A stretch of 64,000 bases of DNA from Riptortus pedestris (Eukaryota > Arthropoda > Insecta > Hemiptera > Alydidae). Both the position numbers and the translations under genes were made by a program. Positions 48,530-60,767 of this stretch are shown here, piece after piece. Position 1 is the first letter of the stretch; each line of letters starts with the position of its first letter. The DNA is taken from the NCBI GenBank assembly GCA_019009955.1, contig CM032228.1, forward strand, positions 207,613,501-207,677,500, given 5' to 3'. The notes beneath the pieces are model-generated. The model did not search any database and was not told the DNA's origin. It was given only the letters and a program-made list of their open reading frames with translations.

Positions 48530-48530
48530 T

Positions 48531-48574
48531 GTATATATATATATATATATACACACATATATATATATATATAC
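48531..48574. repeat. (AT)n microsatellite, interrupted
   Basis: Two AT runs separated by ACACAC, directly after the possible Helitron end. Confidence 0.9.
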
Positions 48575-49139
48575 ATATCTATTTATTAGCCGCAATTTTT
48601 ATCGCCCATAACAAAAAATATCATTTAAACGTTCCTTATAAATCTAAACTTTCAAATGCCAATTCATGCGTAGTTCCGATAATTAGCGTCACATTAAAAA
48701 AATATGTACATCTAATGTCCTTAATTTATTTGCTATTTTTTGACTAATGATTTCTGTTCTAACTCAAAGGGAACTTATTAAAAGAGGTATTTTCATTTTC
48801 TGGTTCCTGTATTCAGTTAACGCGTTTTCAGTTTAATCTGTTACTGTTCTAGATATTTGAGTTATCAACTAAATTTCAACTGTTTTTAATGAGGAAAATA
48901 AATTGATATGTCTAAGCTGATAATGAGAAGTTTGTTTGCCACCTAAAGATTAGGAGATACCTCACGCTTTGTAATGGCAGATCGATGATGGGAAACATCT
49001 CATGTTAACTCATATCTTTCTTTTCCTCCACGTAAGACCATATGTAAATAAAAGTTGGTATTTGAGTTGTAGATAATGTATTTATTATTACATTAGCTTG
49101 AAGTGGAAATTGCTTGAGCTGTCTTTGTGCTCTCATAAC
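48575..49139. other. AT-rich spacer
   Basis: Nothing recognised. Confidence 0.35.
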
Positions 49140-49288
49140 TAAAAAGAAAAGATATTAATTAGTCCTAGGGCAAAACACAGACCCAAATATTTAATGCACA
49201 CGTAGTTGAGAACGTTTTTCAAGGCGAGGTTCAGTAAAGAAGACATCTAATTTCGTATGTAGAGATTCATTACCGTATTATCAGAACC

Positions 49289-49340
<52 letters not shown>

Positions 49341-50020
49341 TATATAGAGTTTTATGTAAATAGTCTCCTCTAACAGCATGTATTTTATATAAACCTTTCT
49401 TATTTTAAATTTCTTTTATTCATTTTATATACTAATTTTATTTTATTTATTTATTTATTTATTAAATATCTAAATATTTTAATTTAAATGATATCCCTAT
49501 TGTCCAATGTAATTCAATAGTTTCAATTTTCAGTTTTGTACCTAGCTTTGAATTTTGTCTTTATTTGTTCCCTTGTTTATTTATTTTGTTTTTTATTGTG
49601 TTCCATTTCTGTTTTTTGATTTCCATTCTTGTTTTTTGAGTTCCATTTCCGTATTTTTGTTTCATTCAGTTTTTGTTTTTTATTTTGGTTTTTGTGTTCT
49701 ATTTCTTTTTTTTACTTTCCATTTCAGTTTTGGTTTCATCTTTGTTATTTTGTGTTTTCTCTCAATTTTGTGATCCTTTTATGTTTCGAGTTTCTTTCGT
49801 GATCTGTGTTCCTTTTCTGGTTTGTGTTCCTTTTACGTTTCGTGGTCCTCATCAGTTTTGTTTTCCTTTTCCGTTTTGTGTTCCATTTCTGTTTTTGTTT
49901 AATTTTGTTAGCTTTTTTGTATTGTTTTTTTTTCATGTGTGTTTTATTTGCTTTGTTTTTTAAGTTACGAAGCTTTTTTTAGAGCAACATCGACAAAGCT
50001 GCGAAACTCCAATAAATATA
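49140..50020 (+). repeat. T-rich repeat with hairpin-plus-AATAAA tail, copy 3
   Basis: Parallel to 29550-30490: a CTAGGGCAAAAC start phrase, an (AT)n tract (49293-49331), ATGTAAATAGTCTCC, TTTTGTACCTAGCTTTG, and the tail GAAGCTTTTTTTAGAGCAAC...CTCCAATAAATA. A degenerate minisatellite expands its T-rich part. Confidence 0.45.
49575..49905. repeat. degenerate T-rich minisatellite
   Basis: Irregular units of about 20-24 bases on the theme TTTTGTGTTCCATTTCTGTT. Open frames across it on both strands (Phe-rich one way, Lys/Arg-rich the other) are artefacts. Confidence 0.75.
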
Positions 50021-52404
50021 GAAATTGGTACGCAATTACTCATTTGTAAAAATCACAGCCGCAAATGAGTAAAAGCAAGTTCAATTAACTGTCATGATTC
50101 ATGAGATTTACACTTATAAGAACAATTATTGTAATACGTTTTCCACAGCAACTACAATGAGAAATTGACTTTTGAATATAAAACTAAGAGAGCCATTCCG
50201 TGATGGGAACATTTTCTGATTCCAGAGTTTGGAATATAGTCTTAACTTGAAGTCCCAAAAGTATTGAGATACGGAGAAATGTTCACGAGAGTTCTTTATC
50301 ACGTTATACATTTCTCAACAGTTTTGGAAGGAACTTTTCTATATCCCTACTTATAGAGAATAGAATTTGTGTAAGTTACTGCAATAGTTTATGCCTGTAG
50401 AATCTGTTAACCTTGAAGCAGCTATTACCACCAATCTGTTGCTAATGGATGATTTGTGGGGAGCAGCAATCCCACACAGCAATTAGATAGTTATGAACCA
50501 TAACTACCTTTACATACGAGTCAATACCTTCTCCATATTACTGTAAACTCCATTTCAGAACCATTTGTCTGTAAGTAAGTGCAATTAAAATATGGCAATT
50601 AATTGTTAAAAGGTTGGCAAAAATTCACATTTTTCTTAATTCCAAATTCAATAAAAATCAGTAGAATTAAACTGGAATTGTTACGAACATTCCAGTGAAA
50701 TTCTGGGAAAAGTGGATTCCTGAGATATCTATTTTTGTTTATGGATGGCGATTTCATGTAAAAGTTTTTTTCACAGTTATCGCAAACGGGGCCCTCTAAA
50801 AATAAACTCTTAGATACACTAGTCGGCATTCAGTAAGAACTCATTTAAAATTCTTACCTACATCTAATATGCAATAAGGCTAGTAACACTTAAATTTAAA
50901 TAATATTTATGCAGTATAAAGCAGAAAAAATGTTTAAAGTAATTAATTTTTAACTGACTCAAGTTCTGACTGGATATGGTTCAACTAGAAGCAAATACTA
51001 AGTTTTTAAGTTGCAGATCGTTCAGTGTACATGTTACAAAGGAACAGGACATAATCATATCATATTTGACTGTAAACTAACTTACTTTGGTAAATCTATG
51101 ACAAAAGGCACTTTGAGCAACAACCAGCATTGTAGGCATGAGTTTCAATCAGTTATAGAGACACAAATCATGAACCATTGTGAAGGTTAATAATGCAAGA
51201 AAAACATTGATATAAAAGGCAAATAACATTCTAATCAATAAAAACATCAAATCTTCTCATCATATTTTATTTTCCTAAGTTGTTTTATTATAGATTTTTC
51301 CTTTAATTACATATTTTATTTACGTGAATGCACTTGTTGTATGGTTTGTTAAAGATGATTATATTTTAAGTGTTTATTACGTTTATGATGTGATTGCTCC
51401 ACTAAACGTGATTTCGAATGATAGTGGAACCTCGAAGGATAGAGGAATATCGAATATTTTCAGGTGAGATGCGACGTTCATAACTAATTGTTTTACCAAC
51501 TGTACCCTCGATGTTGGAAGTTGGCCTCTTTGCGTAATGAAAGTGCAATGGCTATCGGCTAAGCGGCTCAAACATTAGGGAAATTCAGGCAACTTGCACA
51601 ACTTGGAAAATGTAAATAATGGAAGCTTAATGTCCTTCAGTCATTCAAGATTTGACTTTGGGACAACAGGCTCATAAAAAATACTCCCCTTGAAATACAT
51701 CAGCGTACGCAGCATACTTCCTACTGTATTTATCTCTTAAATTTTGGTTTAATGTTTAAAACGAAATTCGTTATTGACGATGTGGTGAAATGCATATGTG
51801 AATAAAATTTATCTATTGATAAAACTAGCAAAGATAAAACTAACAAGTTTTACAAGAAACTGTTGAATATCAAGTTTATGAAGTAAAAATGAAGTAATCT
51901 TTAATGTGTGAGAACATATCTCATGGAATAAGATGTTTCATGACATTTTGGCATATACTTCATGTCGGATGAGTATAAGTGGTGGTTGAGACAAAAATGT
52001 ATGAATAACATGTTTAATATTCCAGATAAGAAAAAACTCAAAAGGGATTACGACTAAAGAAACTTAAATTTGTAACCAGATTGGTTAAATAACATTTTTA
52101 TAATAAGCATTTGATCTACTTGCTAAGAAAATATGTTACAGCCACGCGTAACGGAGAAAAACGTCACAACTCTCACGTTCCTTGGCTCTAATTGGCCTGC
52201 TTCTAGTGCTATTTCAAATAAGCCTTTTCGGCGTTTTTGGGCACTTTTTTTTCAAAACTTCGTGAAGCCGTATTTCGGAAACCATTTGAGTTAAAATTTG
52301 ATATTTTTCTTACTCACAGCACCTACTTACTACCAGTATACAAAATTTTAGGAAGTTCTAAAATAGTGAGATAAATGGGTTTGTTGAGCTGACATGGAAT
52401 GAAT
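50021..52404. other. AT-rich spacer without a confident gene
   Basis: Open frames at 50599-50829 and 51383-51571 (minus) were examined and not recognised. No RNA or terminal repeats seen. Confidence 0.3.
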
Positions 52405-52591
52405 GACCCATGAGCATAATTTTAAACGAACTTATTTTCATCTCATTCTACGTAGATTTGATGGACATTTGAAGTCATTCTTCGAAAATAGTGCCATGAG
52501 TGAACTTGACACTGATTGATATTAGTTAAGCACCCCTGAACAACGCCAACCGCATCAATAGCTGGTATCCCTTCGAGGAAATCCTGCCTTC
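52405..52591 (-). mobile_element. HINE-like repeat, 5' end fragment (reverse)
   Basis: ATTTTCATCTCATTCTACGT, TTTGATGGACATTTGAAG and TTCGAAAATAGTGCCATGAG read as the reversed 5' phrases. They are followed after a small insertion by ATCAATAGCTGGTATCCCTT and GGAAATCCTGCC, the mutated terminal palindrome. Confidence 0.55.
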
Positions 52592-53079
52592 TTCAGACTC
52601 AAAGTAGTGATTCTAATAATTATTTGTCAATTTGATTACATAAAAAAGAGGTTCTAGAAGTTTTATATATTAATAAATCTTAGTATTTTCTACTTAAATT
52701 AAAACATCTTAGTCTCTGGGCTAAGATCTTTTATACCTTTTGGGTTAGTAGCGCAATTCCTCACTGAAAAAATCTTAGTATTTCGGAAAAGAGAATTCTT
52801 AAACATTTATAGTTAAAAACTAGCACCACAAATAAGTTCTCACATTTATCTAGACTTAGATATTTATTTTAGATTTATATGTCCTTTTGCATCTGTTCTT
52901 CAAACGGCATCGGAGGGATGGGAGTGAATTATAAAATAAAATCCTTCGCTATCTGTTTTAGCGTTCGGGACATCTGTGCTCTCGATGCGAATCTTCCATG
53001 GAATTCCGGCCTTCAACAGGTCCCATTTTGTTTTCCCAACTAGCGTTTTAAAAACACAAAATATTATGCTGTCTGGTGA

Positions 53080-53605
53080 ATTACCCGGGGGTTTGATTAC
53101 TCACCAGGGGCTATAACGAGATATAGAATGCGGGGGATCTGGTCTGGGTATAGTGCCTTGCTCAAGTAGATCCTAGCCGGTACACTGAGGAGTTGGCAAA
53201 GGATTGGAGGGCGTGGCATAGGAACCATCCATCTCAGGGTATGCCCTACGATGACCTCAGGAGGAGAACCGCAGGGACTGGAGTATGTAACCAGTCTATG
53301 TTTCGGCCATACTGGCACCTAACTGATTCTTGGCGGAGGAAGTCCCGCCATCAACCAGTCAGACCAGAAACTAATGGTTGGTGTCTGGATCCGTATTCAC
53401 AGACGTCGTGGTTGTCGTTGTTTACACCCTCAGTCAGGGGTGTCAGAAGTGATGATAGAAATGGCTTCTCAACCCCTTTGTTCACATTTGTCAATAACCT
53501 CCCATGTCCATGTGTGCCGATTATCAAAGAACTGAGGGTCTGTTGTAGTAGTAGGATATTTCAATCCCCTTCTTTAACCCTCTAGGTTAGGAGAGGGTGA
53601 AAGGT
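53080..53605. other. GC-richer island, unidentified
   Basis: About 500 bases of clearly higher GC in AT-rich surroundings, with a 130-codon plus-strand frame (53193-53585, starting MAKDWRAWHRNHPSQGMPYD). The frame is Arg/Trp/Ser-rich, matches nothing I know, and overlaps an open minus-strand frame. It may be a retroelement or gene-derived fragment. Confidence 0.3.
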
Positions 53606-54475
53606 GTTTTAGCCTAACAGCCAGCTACCATTTTCATTGTTTTCGTCCTCTTATAGGCTACGCACTGACTTATGCATTAGCCCATAGTGCTATCGAAAAT
53701 TCCCGTAAATAAGAGAAGCCCTGACTACTTATCAGACTGCTGGAATTTTGATCATTTAGACCGTTCTTATTATTGAATCGTATGAAACTAAGCGTATATC
53801 ATGAAGCATAATCATTGAAGAGTGCCGCATTAATGGAAAGTAGACAACTTTCAAATGTCTGATATAATGTATATTATTTTGTGTCTACAGAAAAAAAAAA
53901 TTAAGAATATCTTAAACTCAAGAGAATAAATAAAGAAGCAAACTGACATAAGTATGGCTGAATTTACTGACAACAAAAAAAATGTAGCAAATTGCCTTTC
54001 TTAATAAGTTCTTGTTAAAACATACCCTCTTATTAAGGGTTGACAAATATGAAATATACTTTTCTGAGGGAAGCACATTAATAGGGTCAGAGAAAGTCAG
54101 AGGGAACATCATTTTTTTCTTCTTTACAAACCTAATTACTTTTGGACGAAAGAATGTAACTAAATAAAAAAAATTAAATCGCCTTAAAATTGTAATCTAA
54201 CAAGAATTAATTAAATTCAGAACAGTTTTTTCTTGTCATTCATAGATCCTAATATGTCATATTTTATGCGTCATCCTATTTGTTGTTGTTCAACATTTTT
54301 CATAATTTAGGGACGCACATAACAACTATTTTCAGCAGCAAGCATGTGCACTCTGAAAGTTTCCTACTTCATTTACAACTTTCCTAGTTAAAAGAAATTC
54401 AATAGCCTTCTTCTTAAATATTATTAATAACTTATAAGCTGATATTTTTCTGATAATTCTGTAGCGCTGTAAGAT
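53606..54475. other. AT-rich spacer
   Basis: Nothing recognised. Confidence 0.35.
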
Positions 54476-54720
54476 TTGTTTGATCATAACCGGAGTATAT
54501 ATTTTCAATGGATTCTAGTAATCCAAAAGTTCATTAAGTGTCGAACTCCAAAGAAGAGCTGTGAGACTTTAGGTAGACAAAAACGAAAAGTTTTAAATAA
54601 TTTTGTTATTATGAGTCTGATTAAAAAATATCATGTAACGCATATTGTTGGCAATTAAATATTGTACAATTTATGATCTACATATTATCAGAAATTACCA
54701 AAGTTATTTTTAACGCTCAG
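54476..54720 (+). mobile_element. HINE-like repeat, degraded internal fragment
   Basis: TTTGATCATAACC, TTGTTATTATGAGTCTGAT and CAATTTATGATCTACATATTATC correspond to internal phrases. Both ends are lost. Confidence 0.4.
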
Positions 54721-55620
54721 GGGAAGTTTGAAGTTGTTTATTTTGAAACTGAAAATGAAAATCATTCTATTCCCTATAAAAATTTAGGCATATTTATTTA
54801 ATTTTTTTTTCTCTCCAACGTCTTTATAAGAAATCACTGTTCCACATTCTCTTTATTTACATTACAAATATAGTGTACATTTGGGTAACTGAAATACTTC
54901 AGACTCTTCGATTTAAGAAAAAAAAATCAATCGATGATTAATTATGGAAGTTAATTGTCATTTAAAGAATCTTCTGAAGCATTTGAAGACAGAATTCTTC
55001 TATAAATGTCTAACAGTTTTCAGCAATTGGATTTCTCAAGAATTGATTAACTTAATAAAAAGTCTTTTAAATACAATATGCTTCTGAACTAGCTCAAAAA
55101 ATATTTTATTCTCCAGCTGACTAAGAACTCCATTTCATGCAGATTTCTATTTTACATATACTAATTTCTATGGACTATTATTTCCGAATCACATCCATGG
55201 CAAGTTCTTATTTTTCTTTAGGCAATAATTTAGGAAAACCGATTTCCAATGGATTATTTTTTTTTAAGTATTTTTCCTAAGAAAAAAAAAATTCCCGAGC
55301 AATTTTGCAAAGACCAGAGCAAATTACACAAAGAGATTGCATTTCCACCCTCACAAACAGGGTCCGCCATGATTTTCATCAACAATATTAGCTAAAAAAG
55401 AAAAGCTCTTTTCTCTTATTCTTCCTCCCCAGTTGAATTCCTTGAGAAGGATTATCATCATATTTCCTCCTTGGAGATCATTGTCAGTAAATTAGGAGAT
55501 TACGATGAATACAGTTGCAAATGTAATGTTGTAGGAAATATTAATTAACGCAGACCAGCATGTTAACTTCAGTGGCTAAAAAATGTATTTAAATTTTATA
55601 TCCAATCCTAAACTAGATTT
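54721..55620. other. AT-rich spacer
   Basis: No gene or RNA recognised. Confidence 0.35.
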
Positions 55621-55800
55621 GTGGCTCAGGTTAGCCATGCGAGTTAAAGGGCAAATTTCCTTGGGCAATAGGATTTTATTTAGTGACAAACTCACTAAAT
55701 AAAATCCTTAGTCCCAACCTGGCTAGAAAAGAGTGATAACCTGTAGATATCTCATCCCAGTTAGCCATAATAATGAAAAGTGGACGTTACTAATTAATAA
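55621..55800 (+). mobile_element. tRNA-derived SINE, copy 4 (box B region deleted)
   Basis: Starts GTGGCTCAGGTTAGCCATGC (box A-like), then skips most of the tRNA-like part to TTGGGCAATAGG. The full body and the tail GTGGACGTTACTAATTAATAA follow. Confidence 0.65.
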
Positions 55801-55869
55801 TATTAATAAAATGTGTTTCAATTTAGGAGATCAAATACACACACGTGCACTCCATATTATTGTTTGTGT

Positions 55870-56324
55870 GATGACATCTATTAAGATTTTATGTTTCGAA
55901 AATGTTTATTTAGTCCATATTCGACATTTAACTGTTTCAGTAACACTAAAGATCATATTTATTACTGACAGAAATCGGGCATGAAATAGTCTGGCTACAG
56001 AGGGAGGGGAATTCGAAAATTCAAATAATTTACGCTATTAAGCGTGGGATCGTAAAATGTTATAGAACGCGTCTTGTTAAACTATTGACGATCAACAATT
56101 ATTGTTCTAGGATTTTTTTCGTAACTCAAGTATTAAACGAGTTATTCGTGAATTCTTGTTTAAAGCCATCAAGTAACCCCCGCCCCACACTACCTTCTAC
56201 TCATTGGTTTTCTTTTTTATTACAAAGAAATAGAAAATATGGTGAGAGGGTATCACAATTGAATTATACCAGCATGTGGGAAATCTGCTTAGTTTACTCT
56301 GCCCCTGCGTGAAGGCCTTTTAAA
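55870..56324 (+). mobile_element. HINE-like repeat, 3' half (subfamily 2)
   Basis: Shares a leader (GAAAATGTTTATTTAGTCC...ACTGTTTCAG) with 12540-12590, then GAAATCGGGCATGAAATAGT, TATACCAGCATGTGGG, GGGAAATCTGC (56278-56288) and the mutated hairpin CTCTGCCCCTGCGT, ending GAAGGCCTTTT. Confidence 0.65.
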
Positions 56325-56564
56325 ATAATTATTTCAAGTTTTTACAGCTATACAGTTGACAAAAATTCAACTTAAAGGTTCAACTTGAAAAAGCAATGTA
56401 TAAACAAAAATAAAGCAGTTTTTTTTGTCTTTTTATGTTCAGCCTCAAGAAAACCAAAGAACATTTTTGCAATACGTTACTATCACGATGCTTTAGACAT
56501 CGAATGCTACTGTAGAGTGTTGAAAGTCTCAAGAAAGCTGTCTTTGTGACGATCATTACTCATT

Positions 56565-56720
56565 ATGCCACTGAAGGGAAATCTATTGATGTTGTACTCA
56601 TGATGCGACAAATATTTCTTCAAATGCCCGTCGATCGAATCTAGCTGATGACGAAAAAGTAAGTCCGTCCAAAATATATCTATATTTTATATATATACAT
56701 ACACGCACATTTCAAACACA
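56565..56720 (+). mobile_element. HINE-like repeat, 5' end only
   Basis: GAAGGGAAATCTATTGATGTTGTACTCATG, TTCTTCAAATGCCCGTCGAT and GATGACGAAAAAGTAAGTCCG, ending in a short AT/AC tract. Confidence 0.55.
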
Positions 56721-57660
56721 CATATAAATCCAACGAGGGAACAGCACTCCTTGTTATTTTTTCTGTCAAAACATTATGGCCTACTTTCATTGTACATTAA
56801 TTAATATAAATGAAGCTTGACAGAAGTAAACGTTCAATTTGAAATTTGATAGTTTACTCCCCGGTGATGGACATTTTAAAGGATCTTTCAAGGGGTATCA
56901 GCTATTAAGGTTGAACATATGAAACGATTATTTTTCTTTGAAGTGAGGGTTACTAGTTAAGATAATAGGAGTCATTAGAAATGCCGGAGACATAGTCCAA
57001 GGCTGTCCTTGATAATCAAATAGAGATGGATCATCGAAATTTAGACACGCCATGAACCTGAATGACCCTGACTGATCCAAACATCACATTACATTTTAAA
57101 TTTAAATAAGGCTATCATGTCTAATATACTCTCCACTCCCCCCCCCTTCCCCACATAAACCAATTTGAAAATAAATTGCCAGAGTTATTAAACAGGTGGG
57201 GCAGCATTTTTAGTGCTTTGTATTCAACTATTATGTGCGTGTATTTATATATATATATAGGCTGAGCTTGAAACTAATAAGTATCAAGTAATATAAGATA
57301 TTATTTTTTTCCTTTTTTCCCTAAAAGCTAAAACATAAATATGTGACATATACATAAACTTCAGTGACCCATAACCAAATATCAATTCAATTTATATTTA
57401 ACAATACACCATGATTGATAATTCCCAGAATAAAGGGGACTCTGTAAAAACCTCCTATATTAATACTTGATTAGTGTTGTACAGAAGTTTTTAGAGTATA
57501 TTTTTTCCTCTGCGAACCGTTTAGGAATATTCACATAACTAGTTTCTTTAATTAAATAAAAAAGCTAGCTCCCGCCATTGTAATTATAATTGATTAAACT
57601 ACATGTTTACAGAAATATAATCCATTATATTTACTCATACATCGCACTTCATACTTTGGA
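56721..57660. other. AT-rich spacer
   Basis: Nothing recognised apart from a C-rich run (57133-57151). Confidence 0.35.
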
Positions 57661-57664
57661 ATAA

Positions 57665-57766
57665 TTAAATAAAATCCTTCGTCCCACCCTGGCTAGAAAA
57701 GTGTGGTAACCTGTAGATAACTCGTCCTAGCTAGCCTTAGTTTTAAAAAGTGGGTGTTAATAAATA
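57665..57766 (+). mobile_element. tRNA-derived SINE, copy 5 (3' fragment)
   Basis: TTAAATAAAATCCTTCGTCC, CCTGGCTAGAAAAG, GTAACCTGTAGATAAC and the tail AAAAGTGGGTGTTAATAAAT match the body of the other copies. The tRNA-like head is missing. Confidence 0.65.
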
Positions 57767-57769
57767 ATT

Positions 57770-58592
57770 TAATTTTAGTATTCTTATTAATTATAATGCT
57801 CGCTGATTGTTGTTGTTGTGTTCCTAGTCTGTTTATATTAACATATAATTGTTTTCCTTATTTTATGTTCCACGTGCTGTGTTTCTTTTACTTTTGTTTA
57901 TATATTAGATGTTTTTTGTTTATTTAAATGAGGAATATAGCAAAATGGCATGAAGCTCTTATGATGGAAGATAAGCAATGCTAATGTTTAATTCTAATGA
58001 TTGATTGATCCACACAATTTATTTTAAGTGCATCTTGTAATTAAAGACAGTGGTAGAGCAACTCATTTTCAACTTGTGGACCATAAAAAAATCGACAATA
58101 AGTATTATTATTATTGGATAGTACGTTCTAAATGGACATGACCAGTCTTGGAGAGATTTCCCATTTTCTCAGCCTGAGCGAGGATCTTCACCGACGTACG
58201 TTAAACAAATAAATAAATCATTATGAATTGAGAGAGTGTGCATGCTTGTGTTCCTGGATTTCCATTCCCGTGCGCGCGCGAAGTGTGTGTGAGAAAGAGA
58301 CAGTGACATAAAAAGTTATGACGTCTGGAGCACGTAGTATAATTACCCCAAAATCTTCCTTTTTTATATAATTGAGGAGGGATGCCAATAAACTATGAGA
58401 CCAGAAACAACACTATACATTTCTGTGGTACATATCCAAAAAGAAGGTTAATTTGAGCTCTCTCAAATTACATCGCGAGGAGACATCTCCTCGTGCGAAG
58501 ACATTTACTGCATCATTAACTGTAGCTTTTGATTCTGTTAGAATAAAACCCAGTCCCACAGAGGATAAGGAAAAGTTTAATTTAAGTGATGC
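57770..58592. other. spacer without recognised features
   Basis: T-rich patch at 57800-57930. Nothing else recognised. Confidence 0.3.
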
Positions 58593-58596
58593 TTAA

Positions 58597-59710
58597 CGCT
58601 CCAATACACGCGCCCCCTAGTAAGACATAAATACACGCGTGTCATCTGTCAGATGACTGTTCACTTATTTGTCAAAAGTGAATAATATAATTGTTTTTTC
58701 GCAATTTTGCAGGAATAATGGTGCATAGATAAATGAAAAAGTTCATAAATGTTCATAAATTTGTATTTGAAAAAAATTATCTGTATATAAATCTTCAAAA
58801 ATATTAAATTTTTGTAACACAGTTGCCACGGTAGCTTAGTTTCAATTTTATTCCTTATTACTGGCTTGAAAAAGGTAATTCAACTAGTAAACCTAGGAAT
58901 ACAACTCTTGTCTTGCAAGATCTTACAATCTTGTATGATAGTTTCAGAGAACATAATAATAATGTAAAATGTATGAACACATTGACAATTGAGCCTCATT
59001 TCTAGAATTTGGAAAGTTACTCAAACAAATGGAAATGGCCAATAAAAAAAACAAGAACCTTTGCTTTTAAAAAAATTAAACTTAAATTTCACTCTGAATC
59101 ACTTTCATTACCCACACCCACGTTACATCCATCAGCACAAGAAAAGGCACAGTGTTGCAGACATAAATATTGGCCACATTCCTTGCAAGAATATTTGGTG
59201 TATTGTTTTGTTTTATTTTCCAAGCAAAATCCGCAGCGCTGTCGTTCACCAGCATCAGAATCTGCTGAGTTGCTTGAAGCTCGTGGTGGCATTTGATCAT
59301 TGAGAAGGAGTTCTCGAAGACGTGAGGTCATAGTGCGTGGCAAATTGCTGAGCTGCACTCGCATAATCAACTGATCTCTGATGAGTTCATTCCCCAGTTC
59401 ACGAAGGAAAAGTCGTCGATTTGGTACGTTTTGTCCGTTCCCCAGACTAATGGCTTGGCCGTTGATACCAGCCACATCGAAATCGGGCATTATGAAAAAC
59501 TTACATTTTTACATGGGTGTGATCTGTGAGATTCTCTCGGCCAAAACACGCGCAAACTGCACTGGACGCACGCTCACCGGCAACAGAACTGTCGAGCTAG
59601 GCGAGCTTGAGGAATACTAGGGCGGGGGACCAGGCTCTCCTCCCTCCATCAAACTTATGACGAAAAAACAGAACTGGTCATCTGTGAGATGACGCGCGTG
59701 TATTGGAGTG
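58597..59710 (-). mobile_element. piggyBac element, internally deleted, complete ends
   Basis: TTAA flanks both sides (58593-58596 and 59711-59714), the target duplication of piggyBac. The ends are inverted repeats: CGCTCCAATACACGCG at 58597 and CGCGTGTATTGGAGTG ending at 59710 (one mismatch). Each end also has a 17-base near-palindrome, GTCATCTGTCAGATGAC at 58641-58657 and GTCATCTGTGAGATGAC at 59677-59693. Inside only the C-terminal quarter of the transposase remains, so this is a deletion derivative that could move only with enzyme from elsewhere. Confidence 0.9.
59089..59490 (-). pseudogene. piggyBac transposase C-terminal fragment with zinc-binding tail
   Basis: An uninterrupted 133-codon frame on the minus strand. 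The first residues (MPDFDVAGINGQAISLGNGQ) sit in the late catalytic region, followed by RRLFLRELGNELIRDQL, the usual piggyBac post-catalytic helix. The C-terminus is a cysteine-rich finger: CGFC, then YSCKECGQYLCLQHC, then C-A-D-G-C, as in the family's CXXC...CXXC...H tail. The N-terminus and most of the DDD core are missing; the Met is probably not the original start. The frame is intact to a stop, which suggests fairly recent deletion. Confidence 0.85.
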
Positions 59711-59714
59711 TTAA

Positions 59715-60707
59715 TAGTATGAACAGGGATTTCTGGCTAGAATTCATTTATAATTGCATAAGTACATTCATTGTTCCTAATATTAGAACAAATAGGACAT
59801 GATCCGAAGGTCTAACTCCATAAAGAAGTGGACAAATTTATTTTAAGATCACTTAAAATAAATTCACTTTATAATGAAATAATAAAACGAGATAAAAAGA
59901 AATTCAAACGACTAATTCAATCATTTTATTATAGCCTTTGCCTGACTTAACAAGTTTAATACCTCAAAAAGTAGTCGTGATTTGAACACGTATTGAATAA
60001 TGATCCTGCAGAAGCTTCAACTGGACGTGAAACTAGTCGGGCATTAATATGATTCTATGAACCATTTGAATTTTTATTTATCTTGACCTACCGCAGCATA
60101 CTCTGTAAATTAAATTGAGTTTCGTGCAAAAATACCAACTGCTATTTTGATAGCAAAAATGACAACGATCGGATGCCAGAGTAAGTATTGTAAGATTTCA
60201 TACATCAACAATCAAAGAATGAAGAACCAACATCAAAGAATGAAGAGAATGCTAACATAGATTGCAAATACATAAGTAATGAATATTTTTTAATTAATTC
60301 GAAAAATTACTTAACACTTTTCTAGTTTTTATTATTAGTGAACCCTCAATAGTATTAAAGGTAACGTAGTAGCCAATACAATTCGAAGAGTCTACTGACA
60401 AGAAAAGTGTTGAAACTAATATATACTTCATTTTAATTATTCTTAGTTGCTTAAGGAGACAATTATTCAAAACTGAAAGAAAAAGAAGTGAATAATCATC
60501 ATAGCCTATAGTTTACAAACCCAAAATAGAAAGCTGAAAAGAATATTTTGTATCTAATAATAATTCTGTGGGCTCTTCAAAATAAAAAATAAACTGGGTC
60601 AAAGGGGGGAAAATATCTGAGGAATGAATTCCTAACGCATTGTTCGAGCCTTCCATGGTTGAGGTATGAAAATATTTCGGTCAAGCGAAAACGGACATAG
60701 AATGTGG

Positions 60708-60708
<1 letters not shown>
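59715..60708. other. AT-rich spacer
   Basis: Nothing recognised. Confidence 0.35.

Positions 60709-60767
<59 letters not shown>
60709..60767. repeat. (AT)n microsatellite
   Basis: About 28 AT units. Confidence 0.95.

Noticed and set aside
49555..49963. Phe-rich and Lys-rich open frames
   Set aside because: Both are readings of a degenerate T-rich minisatellite, not a membrane or basic protein.
51383..51571. minus-strand frame resembling a transposase tail
   Set aside because: No conserved catalytic motif or terminal repeats were found on inspection.
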